Source: Chromatiaceae bacterium | GTDB lineage: Bacteria; Pseudomonadota; Gammaproteobacteria; Chromatiales; Chromatiaceae | NCBI GenBank assembly: GCA_024235175.1 | Contig: JACKMX010000002.1 | Span: forward strand, 434,001-498,000 | Length of the DNA: 64,000 bases | Reading direction: 5' to 3' | Shown: positions 1-9,631 of the stretch, piece after piece | How the letters are laid out: each line of letters opens with the position of its first letter | Position numbering within the stretch: position 1 is the stretch's first letter | Translations under genes and position numbers: made by a program | Notes under the pieces: generated by a model | Databases searched by the model: none | Seen by the model: the letters and a program-made list of their open reading frames with translations, nothing else | Told to the model about the DNA's origin: nothing

Positions 1-445
1 GACAATCAGCGCCCTCCGGATCATATAGTACTGCCTCCGTCATGCGGTCATGCATCAACGCAACCAGTTTCTCCTGCTGATCCTCGTCCGGATCGTCCAT
101 GAGCGACAGATAGTATGCAATACCGCGCTCCAGCCGCCTGATCTTGCCTAACCCGCAGTGGCGGACAATGTCGGTTGCCTTACTGGACCAGGGGGATATG
201 GTCCCGGAACGCGGCACAACCAGCACCAGAAAACCATCGGGCTGATGTTCCACCATCCGTGGCCCATGCCTCAATACCCGCTCGAGGACTTGCCGCTCAG
301 TTGGATCCAGAGCCGCGTCAAGATCCGCAAAATAGATGAACTCGGCATATACACCGACCGGCGCAGCAACCGCCTGCTCCAAACGCCGTTCCAGCTTTTT
401 GATGCGAAAATCCGATAAAGCGGGAGCGCCGCGGAGACTGAGCAT
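1..445 (-). CDS. purL: Phosphoribosylformylglycinamidine synthase, N-terminal part (cut by left edge)
   Basis: Purine biosynthesis: the long PurL converts FGAR, glutamine and ATP to FGAM in the cytoplasm. Only the first 148 codons are present; the gene runs off the left edge. The protein starts MLSLRGAPALSDFRIKKL and carries the conserved N-terminal blocks PRSGTISPWSSKATDI (about residues 79-94) and RRLERGIAYY, typical of the large gammaproteobacterial PurL of about 1,290 residues. The ATG at 445 follows AAGGTGA at a good distance. No frameshift is seen. The identification is by strong family resemblance of the N-terminal domain; the catalytic FGAM synthase and glutaminase domains lie outside the window. 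Confidence 0.93.
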   Translation of the reverse strand, partial: MLSLRGAPALSDFRIKKLERRLEQAVAAPVGVYAEFIYFADLDAALDPTERQVLERVLRHGPRMVEHQPDGFLVLVVPRSGTISPWSSKATDIVRHCGLGKIRRLERGIAYYLSLMDDPDEDQQEKLVALMHDRMTEAVLYDPEGADC

Positions 446-656
446 GGTTCACCTTGTAATGGCTGCGGAGGATTGACTCCCAATAGTACTGTAAGTTATG
501 AAAATTTTCTCGTCGTGCGGCCAGGGTCCCTCTTCTCGTGTCAGCAAAGAGGCAACCGGCACTTGGCCTGAGACAGGACACTAATAGGTGTGCCAGCCCG
601 GGGGATTGGGGATTTTGACGTCCAAAAAAATCTGCTCTGTCAGATACAGCCTAAAA

Positions 657-683
657 AAAGAGCGGCCCTTCAGGCCGCTCTTT
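657..683 (-). terminator. Rho-independent terminator after the PEP-CTERM gene
   Basis: An 11-bp perfect stem AAAGAGCGGCC / GGCCGCTCTTT with a 5-nt loop is followed on the minus strand by a run of T. It lies 28 bp beyond the stop of the PEP-CTERM gene at 711, so it most likely ends that transcript. A poorer U-run on the other strand could make it weakly bidirectional. Confidence 0.85.
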
Positions 684-710
684 AATAATATGAAATCCGG
701 ATGGAGCGTA

Positions 711-1730
711 TTAACCGCGCGCAACCTGCTTTCTTCTGCGTGAGACTCCCAACCCTACCAGGCCGATCATCATGACTGCGAGTGCACCCGGTTCCGGGAC
801 CGACCGGCCTGGATCTCTGCCTGTCAGCCTGATAGCGTCGTTTCCACAATTCTGTGTCCAGGACAAGGCATAATAGTAAAATGGATTGCTGCTGGTAGAT
901 ATCCCAATCATAGCCAGTGGGATAGCCGCCTCAATCACATAATAGGCTTGCCAGCCGTCATCCGGTGATACATCCCATTTGGCAGGGTTACACCCCATAA
1001 CTTCGGAACACCAATCCGGCTTCCAGAATTTGGAATTATTATCGTAACTCAGCGCAACCGTACCCACTGCTGTACCATTCAGCATCGCCGTTTTTTCGGT
1101 CCCATCGGTACCTGGCAACCCGTGAGCCCAAACAGGGTCTTTGACAAGCGTACCCTTTGCGAAGGTTTGTTGAGGTGAAGGTTGGGGAGAAGAATAATCA
1201 AGGTGGCCTATTCTGCCTGTGGTTTCCACGCCAAATTGATACTGGTCTGTTCCAAAAACAAATTCATGGTCGCCCACATATATGCCAATGTCACCCGGGT
1301 CCCAGCACCCGGAGGTGTAACCACTACAGCCCGACACGCCGAGGTGTTCTGGCGTGCCGGTAACGATTGCAAGATATAACTTATCTCCAGATACAGCCGA
1401 GTACATTGCCGCTGCGTCGTATATGGGGCCTCCGTTAAGGCCATCCCCTTTATTTGATGTGTACCCATCTTCCTCAACGTAAACAGCATCTACTACCGGT
1501 TTCCAGCTACTGTTACTGCCATCGGCTGCCATCTGATTGCCGTCGGTCGTCGGTTCAAACCGAAGATATGGGTTGGTAATCCAAGATTTGGTACTACCGC
1601 TATAGGAAGCGGAGGAAGGAGCATTGGCACCAAGCCAATCATCCAGCTTACCGTCCACGTTGTATGCCAAAGCGTTGCCACAAACGCCCATTGCCAAGGC
1701 TGCTGTAATAGTTTTGAATTTTTTTAGCAT
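711..1730 (-). CDS. PEP-CTERM sorting-signal protein with CBM9-like beta-sandwich
   Basis: A 339-residue secreted protein. It has an N-terminal signal peptide (MLKKFKTITAALAMG..ALA) and a C-terminal sorting signal: VPEPGALAVMM, then a hydrophobic helix, then RRRK. That is the exosortase (EpsH/XrtA) recognition pattern. The body starts VDGKLDDWLG and includes LYLAIVTG, GDIGIYVGDHEF and EAAIPLAMIG, the layout of CBM9/DOMON-like carbohydrate-binding sandwiches (inference). It has several Cys. A start further upstream at 1778 (TTG) is excluded because it would lie upstream of the expected transcription start of the sigma-54 promoter at 1775-1789; ATG 1730 leaves a leader of about 33 nt. The exosortase is not in this window. 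Probable role: surface or matrix protein. Confidence 0.85.
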   Translation of the reverse strand: MLKKFKTITAALAMGVCGNALAYNVDGKLDDWLGANAPSSASYSGSTKSWITNPYLRFEPTTDGNQMAADGSNSSWKPVVDAVYVEEDGYTSNKGDGLNGGPIYDAAAMYSAVSGDKLYLAIVTGTPEHLGVSGCSGYTSGCWDPGDIGIYVGDHEFVFGTDQYQFGVETTGRIGHLDYSSPQPSPQQTFAKGTLVKDPVWAHGLPGTDGTEKTAMLNGTAVGTVALSYDNNSKFWKPDWCSEVMGCNPAKWDVSPDDGWQAYYVIEAAIPLAMIGISTSSNPFYYYALSWTQNCGNDAIRLTGRDPGRSVPEPGALAVMMIGLVGLGVSRRRKQVARG

Positions 1731-1774
1731 TGGATGCGCACTCAAAAAAATATACTTTTCTGGCGATTTAGCAA

Positions 1775-1789
1775 GCAAATATCAAGCCA
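1775..1789 (-). promoter_or_regulatory. Sigma-54 promoter of the first PEP-CTERM gene
   Basis: On the minus strand the site reads TGGCTTGATATTTGC, an exact GG-N10-GC match to the -24/-12 elements of sigma-54 promoters. It lies 45 bp upstream of the ATG at 1730. An activator-type element lies 77 bp further upstream at 1865-1881. Confidence 0.8.
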
Positions 1790-1864
1790 GTCAGAAAAAA
1801 CAACTTATAAAACAATAATAAGAAAACACGACTTCCGTCTTGAAACCTAAGAAAACGGATAAAG

Positions 1865-1881
1865 TGTAAAGAATTCTGACA
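1865..1881 (-). promoter_or_regulatory. Upstream activator element TGTCA-N6-TTTACA
   Basis: The minus strand reads TGTCAGAATTCTTTACA. The same half-sites with N6 spacing (N7 once) recur upstream of six further sigma-54-type promoters in this window at an almost fixed distance. I infer a binding site for a sigma-54 enhancer-binding protein. Confidence 0.7.
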
Positions 1882-1991
1882 ACATTCACAGGCACCGAGG
1901 CATCATTTTCCAACAGCGTTTTTTTTGAAACCAGTGAAAGCGATTCCAGTCAGACTCAATGTTCTACTGGATAACGGCAACCTAGTGGATA

Positions 1992-4865
1992 TTATTGACT
2001 GCTACCGATCTGGGCCAGCAACTTGCGCGCTTCCTCCGCTTCCTTAAAAGGTTTATCAGTCGCCAATGCTGCCTCAAGCTCCTGTTTTGCCTCTTCATTT
2101 CTGCCCAGACCATAGAGAGCGACAGCGAGATGATAACGAACCTCCGGTTGCTGAAACTCCAACGCATGTGCCTGCCTTAGATATGCCAGCCCCTCATTGA
2201 ACTTGCCTTGCTTAACCAGAATCCAGCCCAGGGTATCATTGGCTGCCGGTTGTTTGGGGGCAAGCTCGTAGGCTTTTTGGGCAGAAGCAAGGGCCCGTGG
2301 ATCATTCGACAGCTGGTAAAGACCCGCAAGATTGTTGTGAACCTCAAAGTCATCCGGTCTCTGTTCAGCCAAAATCTCATACTGTTTTAGCGCTTCGTCC
2401 TGACGGTCATCGCGATGGTGCAGAACCGCGAGGAACCGGCGGATTTGATAGTCACCCGGATGCTTCTCCAGCCACTCTTTGAGCAACCCGATACCGCTTT
2501 CGCTTTTTCCCACGGCTTGCTCAGCCCGAAAAAGAGTCAGCAGAAGACCTGAACTTGGCTGCCTTTCAAAACCGGCGGCATAAGCTTTCGCTGCCCCGTC
2601 AAAGTTCCCGGTCTGCATATACAAATCTCCCATCAGGCGATATCCAAGGGACAGACCCGGATGATCCTTCTGCAGTTGAAGCGCCAGTGCTATCGCCTGA
2701 TCTGAGTGTCCAAGCATATTTTCCAACAGAATCTTACTTCCTCGCGCTGGCAGATACCCAGGGTCTTTTTCCAGTGCTGTATCCAATGCTTTACCGGCAG
2801 TTTTCAGATCGCCTGCCTGTATAAGAAGCACCCCGATACGCTGCAAGGTTGCCAAAGAGTCAGGATTTCCCTGAAAGACAATACGGAAAAAACGGGCCGC
2901 ATCCGTCTGGTTACCCATTGCCAGATGCGCTTTGCCCATGATTTCCATCACGGCGGGAGTTCCGGGTTCCAACTGACCCAACTGAGTGGCAACCTCAAGT
3001 GCGGATTCCGGTTGTCCGGTCTGAAGGTAGAGATTCGCCAGGCGCATCAGATCAGGAGAAATACTGGCCTGGGTTTCGGTGTTGCGAATTTTCTCCAGCC
3101 ATGAGATTGCCTGAAGATGCTCTCCCTGAAACTGCGCGATTGTTGCCAAACCACTCATCGCACGCACCTCCCCAGGCAATCTGCGCAAAATCTGCTCATA
3201 GCGGGCACGTGCGGCATCATATTTCTTTTCGCTGATATCAAGATTTGCCAGATTCAGCTGCGGGGGGAGAAACTCCGGCTGTACCTGTAGGGCTTTCTCA
3301 AAAGCCTCCCGAGCGGCGTTTATATCCCGCTTCCTCAGATGCGCTGCACCCGTCAAGTTGTATACCATTGGATTATTCGGGTGTTCCGCCTGCAGAGCAG
3401 TGGTTGTTGCCAGCACCTGGTCAAAACTCCCTTTCTGCAGCTGCATAATGGCCAGCATTATCCCTGGCCTGGACTGGCTGGTGTCCATCTCCAGGGCGCT
3501 TTCGAGTTCCTGCATGGCCGCGTCTGGCTGCCCTGCTCCCAAGCGGCTGAGTGCCAGACGGGTACGAATGGACGCAAGATTGGGCTTGAGAACCGCCGCC
3601 TTGTCCAGCATTTCTGTTGCTTCGTCATAACGCTGGGCATTCAGAAAGGCTGTACCAAGCAATATGAGCAACTCTGCATTATCCGGATGATCGGCAAGCA
3701 TGGGTTTTAGGGTGATAATGACGCCATCGCTGTCGCCTTTTTTCATCTGCACTTCAGCTAAAACCATCCTGGGTTGAAGATGCTGCGGATGTATTTTTAG
3801 GTAACGTTTTAAGTAAACCTCCGCCTTGTCCAAATGATTCTGCAGATACTCCAAAGTTCCCAGTAATAACAGGGTGGGACTGTGATTATTGATAAAACTG
3901 GTATTGAATGTGGATAAAATTTGTGAAATTCCATTGATTTCCGTTATTGCTTCTTTGTATTTCCCGGCCCGTGCCAGGAGCATGGCGTTTAAATACCTTC
4001 CGGAATAGTTGTCAGGTGAATTTTTCAGGATAAGATCGACATCTTCCCTGGCAGCGGCGTCCTCCCCCTGGTTTATCAAGATCGCTGCTCTGCTCAAGCG
4101 CGCAGGCATGTGTTGCGGGTCTCTCTCTATAGCGTTATTGAGACTGGTCAAGGCAAGATCATTCTGTCCCCGCAGGCGTTGTATCTCACCCTTTCCATAC
4201 CAGGTTTCTGCCTCATCAGGACCGAACTGCTCTGCTTCTTCAACAAATTTTTCAGCAGCATCTAGATTGCCCCTCTGAATTTCCACCGTTGCCAGTCCGA
4301 GGATTGGACCCGCCTCCCTGGGTGAAATGCGTCTGGCACGGGTAAAGGATTCTTCCGCCAGCTCCATTTGGCCAAGATAGAGATAAGCGTGGGCCCGAAG
4401 CACCAGTATCTCCGTTTCTATATCTGTAGCCCGTCCTCCACTTTTGACCTCGTTAAGGAGTTGTTCATACTTCCCCTGAATCAGGTATGCACTACCGAGA
4501 AGCACCACAACCTGCTCTTCATCGGCTCCGCTGGCAAGCGCAGTCTGCAGATCCTTTTCGGCAGCAGCGGCATCCCCTGCATGTAACAGACTATTGCCGC
4601 GCAAAATTCGGGAAGGCAAATGGTCCGGATCATCCTCCAGCGCATTTTTCAGCAGAATGACTGCCGCCCGGTAATCCTCTTGACGGAACCGCTCAACAGC
4701 AGATTCGTAAAAATCAGCCGCGGATTTCGCAACTGCATCAAGGCAAAACGTGAGAAGGAGTAGTGCAGTCAAAAGCCGTGTGATCAAAAGAATATGACTC
4801 CATATAAACCGATGAAACAGTCTCTGAACGGAAACCTGAAAAGCCGCGGATGCCGCAACTACCAC
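1992..4865 (-). CDS. prsT: PEP-CTERM system TPR-repeat protein PrsT
   Basis: A 957-residue protein made almost entirely of tandem TPR motifs from about residue 50 to the end, with repeats such as AEKDLQTAL, AEESFTRARRISP, AREAFEKALQVQPE and RYHLAVALYGLGR. This length and repeat density match the putative PEP-CTERM system TPR-repeat lipoprotein family (PrsT), which accompanies exosortase and exopolysaccharide loci. The start is a GTG at 4865. The N-terminus is a long hydrophobic segment (LLTALLLLTFCLDAVA); LTFC is a poor lipobox, so lipidation is uncertain. Its likely role is a periplasmic scaffold for sorting or polymer export. It is next to a PEP-CTERM gene on the same strand, but the sigma-54 site lies downstream of it and does not drive it. 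No frameshift is seen. Confidence 0.85.
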   Translation of the reverse strand: MVVAASAAFQVSVQRLFHRFIWSHILLITRLLTALLLLTFCLDAVAKSAADFYESAVERFRQEDYRAAVILLKNALEDDPDHLPSRILRGNSLLHAGDAAAAEKDLQTALASGADEEQVVVLLGSAYLIQGKYEQLLNEVKSGGRATDIETEILVLRAHAYLYLGQMELAEESFTRARRISPREAGPILGLATVEIQRGNLDAAEKFVEEAEQFGPDEAETWYGKGEIQRLRGQNDLALTSLNNAIERDPQHMPARLSRAAILINQGEDAAAREDVDLILKNSPDNYSGRYLNAMLLARAGKYKEAITEINGISQILSTFNTSFINNHSPTLLLLGTLEYLQNHLDKAEVYLKRYLKIHPQHLQPRMVLAEVQMKKGDSDGVIITLKPMLADHPDNAELLILLGTAFLNAQRYDEATEMLDKAAVLKPNLASIRTRLALSRLGAGQPDAAMQELESALEMDTSQSRPGIMLAIMQLQKGSFDQVLATTTALQAEHPNNPMVYNLTGAAHLRKRDINAAREAFEKALQVQPEFLPPQLNLANLDISEKKYDAARARYEQILRRLPGEVRAMSGLATIAQFQGEHLQAISWLEKIRNTETQASISPDLMRLANLYLQTGQPESALEVATQLGQLEPGTPAVMEIMGKAHLAMGNQTDAARFFRIVFQGNPDSLATLQRIGVLLIQAGDLKTAGKALDTALEKDPGYLPARGSKILLENMLGHSDQAIALALQLQKDHPGLSLGYRLMGDLYMQTGNFDGAAKAYAAGFERQPSSGLLLTLFRAEQAVGKSESGIGLLKEWLEKHPGDYQIRRFLAVLHHRDDRQDEALKQYEILAEQRPDDFEVHNNLAGLYQLSNDPRALASAQKAYELAPKQPAANDTLGWILVKQGKFNEGLAYLRQAHALEFQQPEVRYHLAVALYGLGRNEEAKQELEAALATDKPFKEAEEARKLLAQIGSSQ

Positions 4866-5145
4866 AAAGCGTTTAACGCTTTCAAATCAAGCGCTTTCGC
4901 CGGAAAACGTAAACTCACTGTAAAGAGAGGATACTACCGCTCAAATGCTGTGTAAAAAGAGGCCAGCAACCCGTAGTTTAATACATTAGCCCAGGAATAG
5001 AATGAAAGAAATAGCTTTAATCCCTCAACTTAACTATCAGGAAATAAACGTATATTTCGGCTAGTATTCAAGAAATCGATTAAGTTTGGGGAAGATGGTT
5101 CAACTCATGCCATGGTGTCAACGCCATATCTCCAGCCACTCTTGA
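4866..5145. other. Intergenic region upstream of prsT
   Basis: 280 bp with no convincing gene. It contains AT-rich stretches that could hold the prsT promoter. I looked for GG-N10-GC plus TGTCA-N6-TTTACA and did not find them; two TGTAAA half-sites occur without a partner. Confidence 0.5.
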
Positions 5146-6303
5146 TTACGGCAGCAGACGCTCACCGATCAGTCTGGCCAGAAGCAGATGCCCCTGCGGG
5201 GATAAGTGACCATCGTTGGGGTAGTACAGCCCGCCTTTGCCCTGTTGTTGGGCCTCCCGCAGGGCACCAGCCAGATCGATCACCTTGACGCCCGCCATAG
5301 TGGAAAGATCCCTTAACAGCGATCGACGCAGGAAATCCTGATACCCTGCAGAGAGACCCTCCGGATTTTCTACAAACGAGCGACCTGGCAGCAACGCCAC
5401 TGTAAGTTCCGCCTGCAGCTCGCGTGCACTCTCGGATATGCGTCCCACAAGGGCCCGAAAAAGCGCGAGCGTGTAACTGAATCGCGCCTCAAAATCTGCA
5501 TCATCACCCCGATATACCGGCTGAAACATGCCGAGCCGACGCGTGATCTCAAAACCACCCAGCCAGCGTTGAAGTGTTGTCGGTGGGGGCTGCGACTCGC
5601 CCAGCACCAAATTGGTCAAGCTATCCGTGCGTGCCGCAGCAGGCCTGGATTCGGTGGGCACAGGAGTGTTGAGCAACTCCAGACCACCATCGGGATGCAG
5701 GTGAAAATAGGGTTTGGCATGATCACCCTGGAGTGGGTACTGTCGTTCGTTATCAAACAGGTCATTGGCGAGATAAACCACGAGAACCAAGACGTCCGGC
5801 TTGAATAAGCCGACTCTCTCCCTGATCATCAGATACTGCTGGTCGGTACTGTACCCGGGCACACCGAAATTTAAAAACTCCGTGCCTTTACCCGCTTCAT
5901 TTAACAGATGAACGAATGTCTGGTCGTCGCCTACACCCTGGCCAAAAGTAAAACTGTCTCCGACCAGTGCGAAGCGAAGCTTGTCGGTCTGCGGCGGCGG
6001 TGGGCCGCGAAACCCAAACTTGTTGATGCTGTAATAGACGTCATAATCGTAATGTTTATGGGATCCGAACCAGTTTGGTTTCAGCCGCCAACCCAGGCGC
6101 GGATCGTACAGTATCATGCCGGGCTGGAGTTGATCACTTCGCTCGATCATTTGACGTTGGTAGGAGAGAAGCCATTCAATCGCAGCCAGACTGGCGGTCA
6201 CGCTCAGAAAGATAGTGATGATCGCAAAAATGCGATGGCGCGCACTCAATCTTTGCGCAGCGCGACCCGGGTTTCCAACCGCATACTTGGATTTACCATT
6301 CAT
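5146..6303 (-). CDS. SGNH/GDSL-type hydrolase, membrane anchored
   Basis: A 385-residue protein with one N-terminal membrane segment (about 24-46), so the catalytic domain is probably periplasmic. SGNH blocks are visible: block I GDSFTFGQGV (Asp116-Ser117, nucleophile Ser), block II FGVPGYSTDQ, block III YLANDLFDN and block V DGHLS (Asp364, His366). The family includes esterases and O-acetyl transfer or removal enzymes acting on polysaccharides. The substrate cannot be told from sequence. Lying behind prsT on the same strand, it may act on an exopolysaccharide (inference from position only). Confidence 0.8.
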   Translation of the reverse strand: MNGKSKYAVGNPGRAAQRLSARHRIFAIITIFLSVTASLAAIEWLLSYQRQMIERSDQLQPGMILYDPRLGWRLKPNWFGSHKHYDYDVYYSINKFGFRGPPPPQTDKLRFALVGDSFTFGQGVGDDQTFVHLLNEAGKGTEFLNFGVPGYSTDQQYLMIRERVGLFKPDVLVLVVYLANDLFDNERQYPLQGDHAKPYFHLHPDGGLELLNTPVPTESRPAAARTDSLTNLVLGESQPPPTTLQRWLGGFEITRRLGMFQPVYRGDDADFEARFSYTLALFRALVGRISESARELQAELTVALLPGRSFVENPEGLSAGYQDFLRRSLLRDLSTMAGVKVIDLAGALREAQQQGKGGLYYPNDGHLSPQGHLLLARLIGERLLP

Positions 6304-6330
6304 ACAATGCCATAGGATCCCAGGTGCGTA

Positions 6331-6738
6331 TCAGTGTGAATCAATACGCCTGCCATGGAACAGTGAGTAGTAACGGACTTTGGCTGGTGCGTGGGATATG
6401 ACGCCCGAAATGACCAGAATTACAAGTAGCAGCAACAATCGCTGTGATGGCAATAACGGCATCAACCCCAGCAATATCAGTTTCATCAGAATAGCCTGAC
6501 CGCGAAGCTGCACCAGCCAGATTCCGTTGCTCCATATTGATATGGCAGTCAATCCCACTCCGGACCAGATGGTCAAAGTAAAAAATGTCCGCCAGATATC
6601 CCCCTCGGCAGGGTAGAAAAAACCACCGCCAAGTCCGGCAATACCGATGAGATGTAAGGTGCGCAGCATGATATTGACCCAGCGCTGTCCTGGGAAAAAA
6701 CGGGATACGGCGGGGAACAGCAGCTGCCTCAGAATCAT
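6331..6738 (-). CDS. Small hypothetical membrane protein
   Basis: A 135-residue protein with about four hydrophobic segments (LRTLHLIGIAGLGGGFF, TFFTLTIWSGVGLTAISIW, AILMKLILLGLMPLL and LLLLLVILVISGVISH). No family is recognised. It starts 3 bases after the stop of the MBL hydrolase, so the two are probably co-transcribed and translationally linked. An alternative frame from 6757 covers the same region but gives an unlikely protein composition. Confidence 0.6.
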   Translation of the reverse strand: MILRQLLFPAVSRFFPGQRWVNIMLRTLHLIGIAGLGGGFFYPAEGDIWRTFFTLTIWSGVGLTAISIWSNGIWLVQLRGQAILMKLILLGLMPLLPSQRLLLLLVILVISGVISHAPAKVRYYSLFHGRRIDSH

Positions 6739-6741
6739 CCA

Positions 6742-7503
6742 TCAAGCCTCGAACCAATCACTTACCTGGTCCTGGCAGGTGAGCGTCAGTCTGCCGTCAA
6801 TATCCGGAACAGCCGAAACCAGGGCCTCTCTTGCCAGACCCGGTGTATTGTTCTTCTCACTGACATGGCCCACGACCAGCCTTTTAAGTCCGGGATGCTC
6901 GACCTGCACCAGAAGCCGAGCCGCCTGATGATTGCTGAGATGGCCCAGAGATCCACCGACCCGTCGTTGCAGTGATGGTGGATAAGGCCCATTGACCAGC
7001 ATTTTCCGGTCATGATTACACTCCAGCAGCAGAGCGGTGCAGTTTGTAAGCATTCGCACGATATGGGGCGTAACCACCCCAACGTCGGTTAAAACGCCGA
7101 ACCGTACATCAGATGTTTCAAAAACAAACTGCACCGGTTCAAGTGCATCATGTGGCACAGGATAGGCGGTTACCCGCAGATCACCGATGCAAAACGAAGT
7201 CCGATGTCCATGGATAATACGTACATCGGGCATCACTCCCAGACGACGGCTGCGCAATGTGCCGTGGGTGAGCCATACCGGCAGTCCGAATCTGCGCGCC
7301 AGAACACCGACACCGCGTATATGGTCCTGGTGTTCGTGGGTAACCAGAATGCCATCCAGACTGTCAGGGGCAAGGTCGAACGGTTTCAGCCTTTTCTCCA
7401 GTTCCCTGGCAGGAAAACCGCAATCAAGGAGCAGGCGGGTATCGCTGGTCTCGATCAGGGTGGCGTTGCCCCGGCTTCCGCTGCCCAGCGAAGCAAATCG
7501 CAC
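6742..7503 (-). CDS. MBL-fold metallo-hydrolase (YycJ/WalJ-like)
   Basis: A 253-residue single-domain metallo-beta-lactamase fold protein. The metal motif THEHQDH gives His56, His58, Asp60 and His61; further ligands are likely in PVPHDA, LTDVG and VVGHVSEKNN. N-terminal FASLGSGSRGNATLIE is typical of the YycJ/WalJ branch, proposed to be phosphodiesterases or exonucleases linked to DNA or envelope functions. The start is GTG at 7503, because a stop codon lies immediately upstream in frame. The small membrane-protein gene follows at once. The exact substrate is unknown. Confidence 0.85.
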   Translation of the reverse strand: MRFASLGSGSRGNATLIETSDTRLLLDCGFPARELEKRLKPFDLAPDSLDGILVTHEHQDHIRGVGVLARRFGLPVWLTHGTLRSRRLGVMPDVRIIHGHRTSFCIGDLRVTAYPVPHDALEPVQFVFETSDVRFGVLTDVGVVTPHIVRMLTNCTALLLECNHDRKMLVNGPYPPSLQRRVGGSLGHLSNHQAARLLVQVEHPGLKRLVVGHVSEKNNTPGLAREALVSAVPDIDGRLTLTCQDQVSDWFEA

Positions 7504-7585
7504 CTACTGCTCACTCAAAGTCCAACTATCTGTGCCGCAGTCCATTAAGGACAACCCCTTACTGATGGCTCGGCTCTCCAGAACA

Positions 7586-8755
7586 TCAATGGATCTGCTC
7601 CTGAATCAGAGTGAGAATGCGCTCCGCTGTTTCCGAATTGTCACGGATGCCCTGGGCATTCAGTACTGATATATTGGTGGCCTGGGCGACCTCAACCAGT
7701 TTTATCCAGTACTGGCTCTGCTTGTCGATTTCCGCTTCATCCACGTTCCAGAACACCAGCTTACTTAGAAAACCTTTCTTTTCAGCTTGCTGCATCGGGT
7801 CGGTGTAACGAACGTAGTAGATACCATCGGACCGGTTGCGGTCTTCAACAGCAAATCCGACCCGATCGAGCGCGACACCTGCCAATCTCCAGGAACGGTC
7901 GAAGTTCTCATCGACAGTCAAAGATATTTGACCGTTACCCTTGTTCAGGCGTGACCTGGGTTTGCGCGCTTTCTCCTTGGCTCCTGCAAGTTGAGCCCCC
8001 GCCGCCTGGTCGGTGCTGCCCAGATAAACCATGATGCGCCTCAGCATCGCAGCCTCCAGACCCGGATCAGGTTCGCGCGGATTCCACACAGTGCGCTCCA
8101 CGGTACCGCGCCCATCCTGTATAATCTTCTCCTGCATCCCACGGTGCGTCAGATAGAGTTCGGTGGTACCCGGTGAGATTCCATTTTCGATTCTCAGCCG
8201 GAACTGGTCCCGGGTCGATGCAGAGTAGAGTCCGCCAGCAAATTTCCGAAAAGTATCGGTAATGAAATCACTGCTGATATCTTCAAGATTTTCCAGCCAT
8301 CCGGTAACGATTATGCCGACGGTGGGATCCTGCTCCTCCAACAGAATACCGTTCTCCTGCCAAAACTCGACCACCTGAAACCAGATGTCCTCCGGTTTTC
8401 CCTTTATAAGCAGCCAACGCTGATCACCATCGCGCATTACCTCGATATTCTCAACTTTTGGCAGCACACCTTTTCTTACCGCCTCTGTCCCTGTGAACGG
8501 CCGGCTCTTCTCGAACTGGGACAGTGTCGCTGCATTGGCAGCCCCCGCCCCTGGTATCACCAGCTCGTCCTGAATGCTGCTCCTGGTCAGATCCGGTGGA
8601 ATCTCCAGGTTTTTCTCGGCCTGCTTACTCCTTTTATACTCGACTTTACGGTCGGGCAGCACCTTATCGACACCAGGCAGACTGCCGCAACCGGTGACAG
8701 CAAACGTGAATAACAGCGGAAGCCAGAAAACCTTAGCGCTATTTTTTATGTTCAT
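7586..8755 (-). CDS. bamC: Outer membrane assembly lipoprotein BamC
   Basis: Accessory lipoprotein of the BAM complex, which folds beta-barrel proteins into the outer membrane. The 389-residue protein has a lipobox FAVTGC (Cys23). It continues with the unstructured N-terminal segment that contacts BamD (LPDRKVEYKRSKQ..LEIPPDLT), then two helix-grip domains: about 100-230 (RWLLIKGKPEDIWFQVVEFW..) and 270-385 (DRSWRLAGVALDRVGFAVED.. IYYVRYTD). The ATG directly follows the dapA TGA, the classic dapA-bamC order of gammaproteobacteria, so translational coupling is likely. Confidence 0.92.
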   Translation of the reverse strand: MNIKNSAKVFWLPLLFTFAVTGCGSLPGVDKVLPDRKVEYKRSKQAEKNLEIPPDLTRSSIQDELVIPGAGAANAATLSQFEKSRPFTGTEAVRKGVLPKVENIEVMRDGDQRWLLIKGKPEDIWFQVVEFWQENGILLEEQDPTVGIIVTGWLENLEDISSDFITDTFRKFAGGLYSASTRDQFRLRIENGISPGTTELYLTHRGMQEKIIQDGRGTVERTVWNPREPDPGLEAAMLRRIMVYLGSTDQAAGAQLAGAKEKARKPRSRLNKGNGQISLTVDENFDRSWRLAGVALDRVGFAVEDRNRSDGIYYVRYTDPMQQAEKKGFLSKLVFWNVDEAEIDKQSQYWIKLVEVAQATNISVLNAQGIRDNSETAERILTLIQEQIH

Positions 8756-9631
8756 TCAGATAATTCCAGCTCTGGAGAGTGCCTGCCGCACAGCGTCATG
8801 ATATTGTTCGGAGAGCCGGGTCAGAGGCAGCCGCAAACCCGGGGGAATCCGCCCCATCTCCTCCAAGGCCCATTTCACCGGAATTGGATTTGATTCGAGA
8901 AACAGAGACCTGTGCAGATCGGCCAATTTGGCATCTATACTCTCGGCCTCCGCCACATCACCCCGCAACGCAGCAGCCACCATCCTGTGCATTGCCGCTG
9001 GAGCTACATTGGCGGTGACAGAAATACAACCCCGCCCTCCCAGCAGAACGAACTCACGGGTGGTTGCATCGTCCCCGCTGATAAGAAGAAAATCGGGGCC
9101 GCAAAGCTCCTTCAGTTGAGCCACGCGTTCCAACTTTCCGGTAGCCTCCTTGATGCCGATAATGTTGGAGATTTGGGCCAGACGGGCGACAGTCTGAGGC
9201 AGCATATCGCAGGCGGTCCTGCCCGGCACATTATAGAGCAGCTGAGGAATATCCACCGCCTCTGCCACTGCCTTATGATGCAGGAAAAGTCCCTCCTGAG
9301 TCGGCTTGTTATAGTAGGGCGTAACCAGAAGACAGGCATCCGCTCCCGCCTGCGCAGCACAACGGGTCAGACTGATCGCCTCGCTGGTGGAGTTGGCGCC
9401 GGTACCGGCGATTACCGGAATTCTACCGGCACTGAAATCGACCACCTGTCTGATCACTTTACAGTGCTCTTTCTCGTCCAAAGTAGCAGATTCACCGGAC
9501 GTTCCCACAGCAACTATGGCATCAGTACCCTGCTCCACGTGCCAATCGACCAAGTCGCGCAGGCTTGACTCATCCACACTGCCGTCCAGCCTCATGGGCG
9601 TAACCAGCGCTACAATGCTGCCTTGAAACAT
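8756..9631 (-). CDS. dapA: 4-hydroxy-tetrahydrodipicolinate synthase
   Basis: First committed step of lysine and diaminopimelate synthesis: condenses pyruvate with aspartate semialdehyde. The 291-residue TIM barrel carries the Schiff-base Lys161 in GIKEATG, the catalytic Tyr133 in YNVPGRT, and GTSGESAT and GTGANST for substrate binding. Length and motifs are normal. It is the first gene of the dapA-bamC pair and is divergent from gcvR across about 250 bp that must hold both promoters. Confidence 0.96.
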   Translation of the reverse strand: MFQGSIVALVTPMRLDGSVDESSLRDLVDWHVEQGTDAIVAVGTSGESATLDEKEHCKVIRQVVDFSAGRIPVIAGTGANSTSEAISLTRCAAQAGADACLLVTPYYNKPTQEGLFLHHKAVAEAVDIPQLLYNVPGRTACDMLPQTVARLAQISNIIGIKEATGKLERVAQLKELCGPDFLLISGDDATTREFVLLGGRGCISVTANVAPAAMHRMVAAALRGDVAEAESIDAKLADLHRSLFLESNPIPVKWALEEMGRIPPGLRLPLTRLSEQYHDAVRQALSRAGII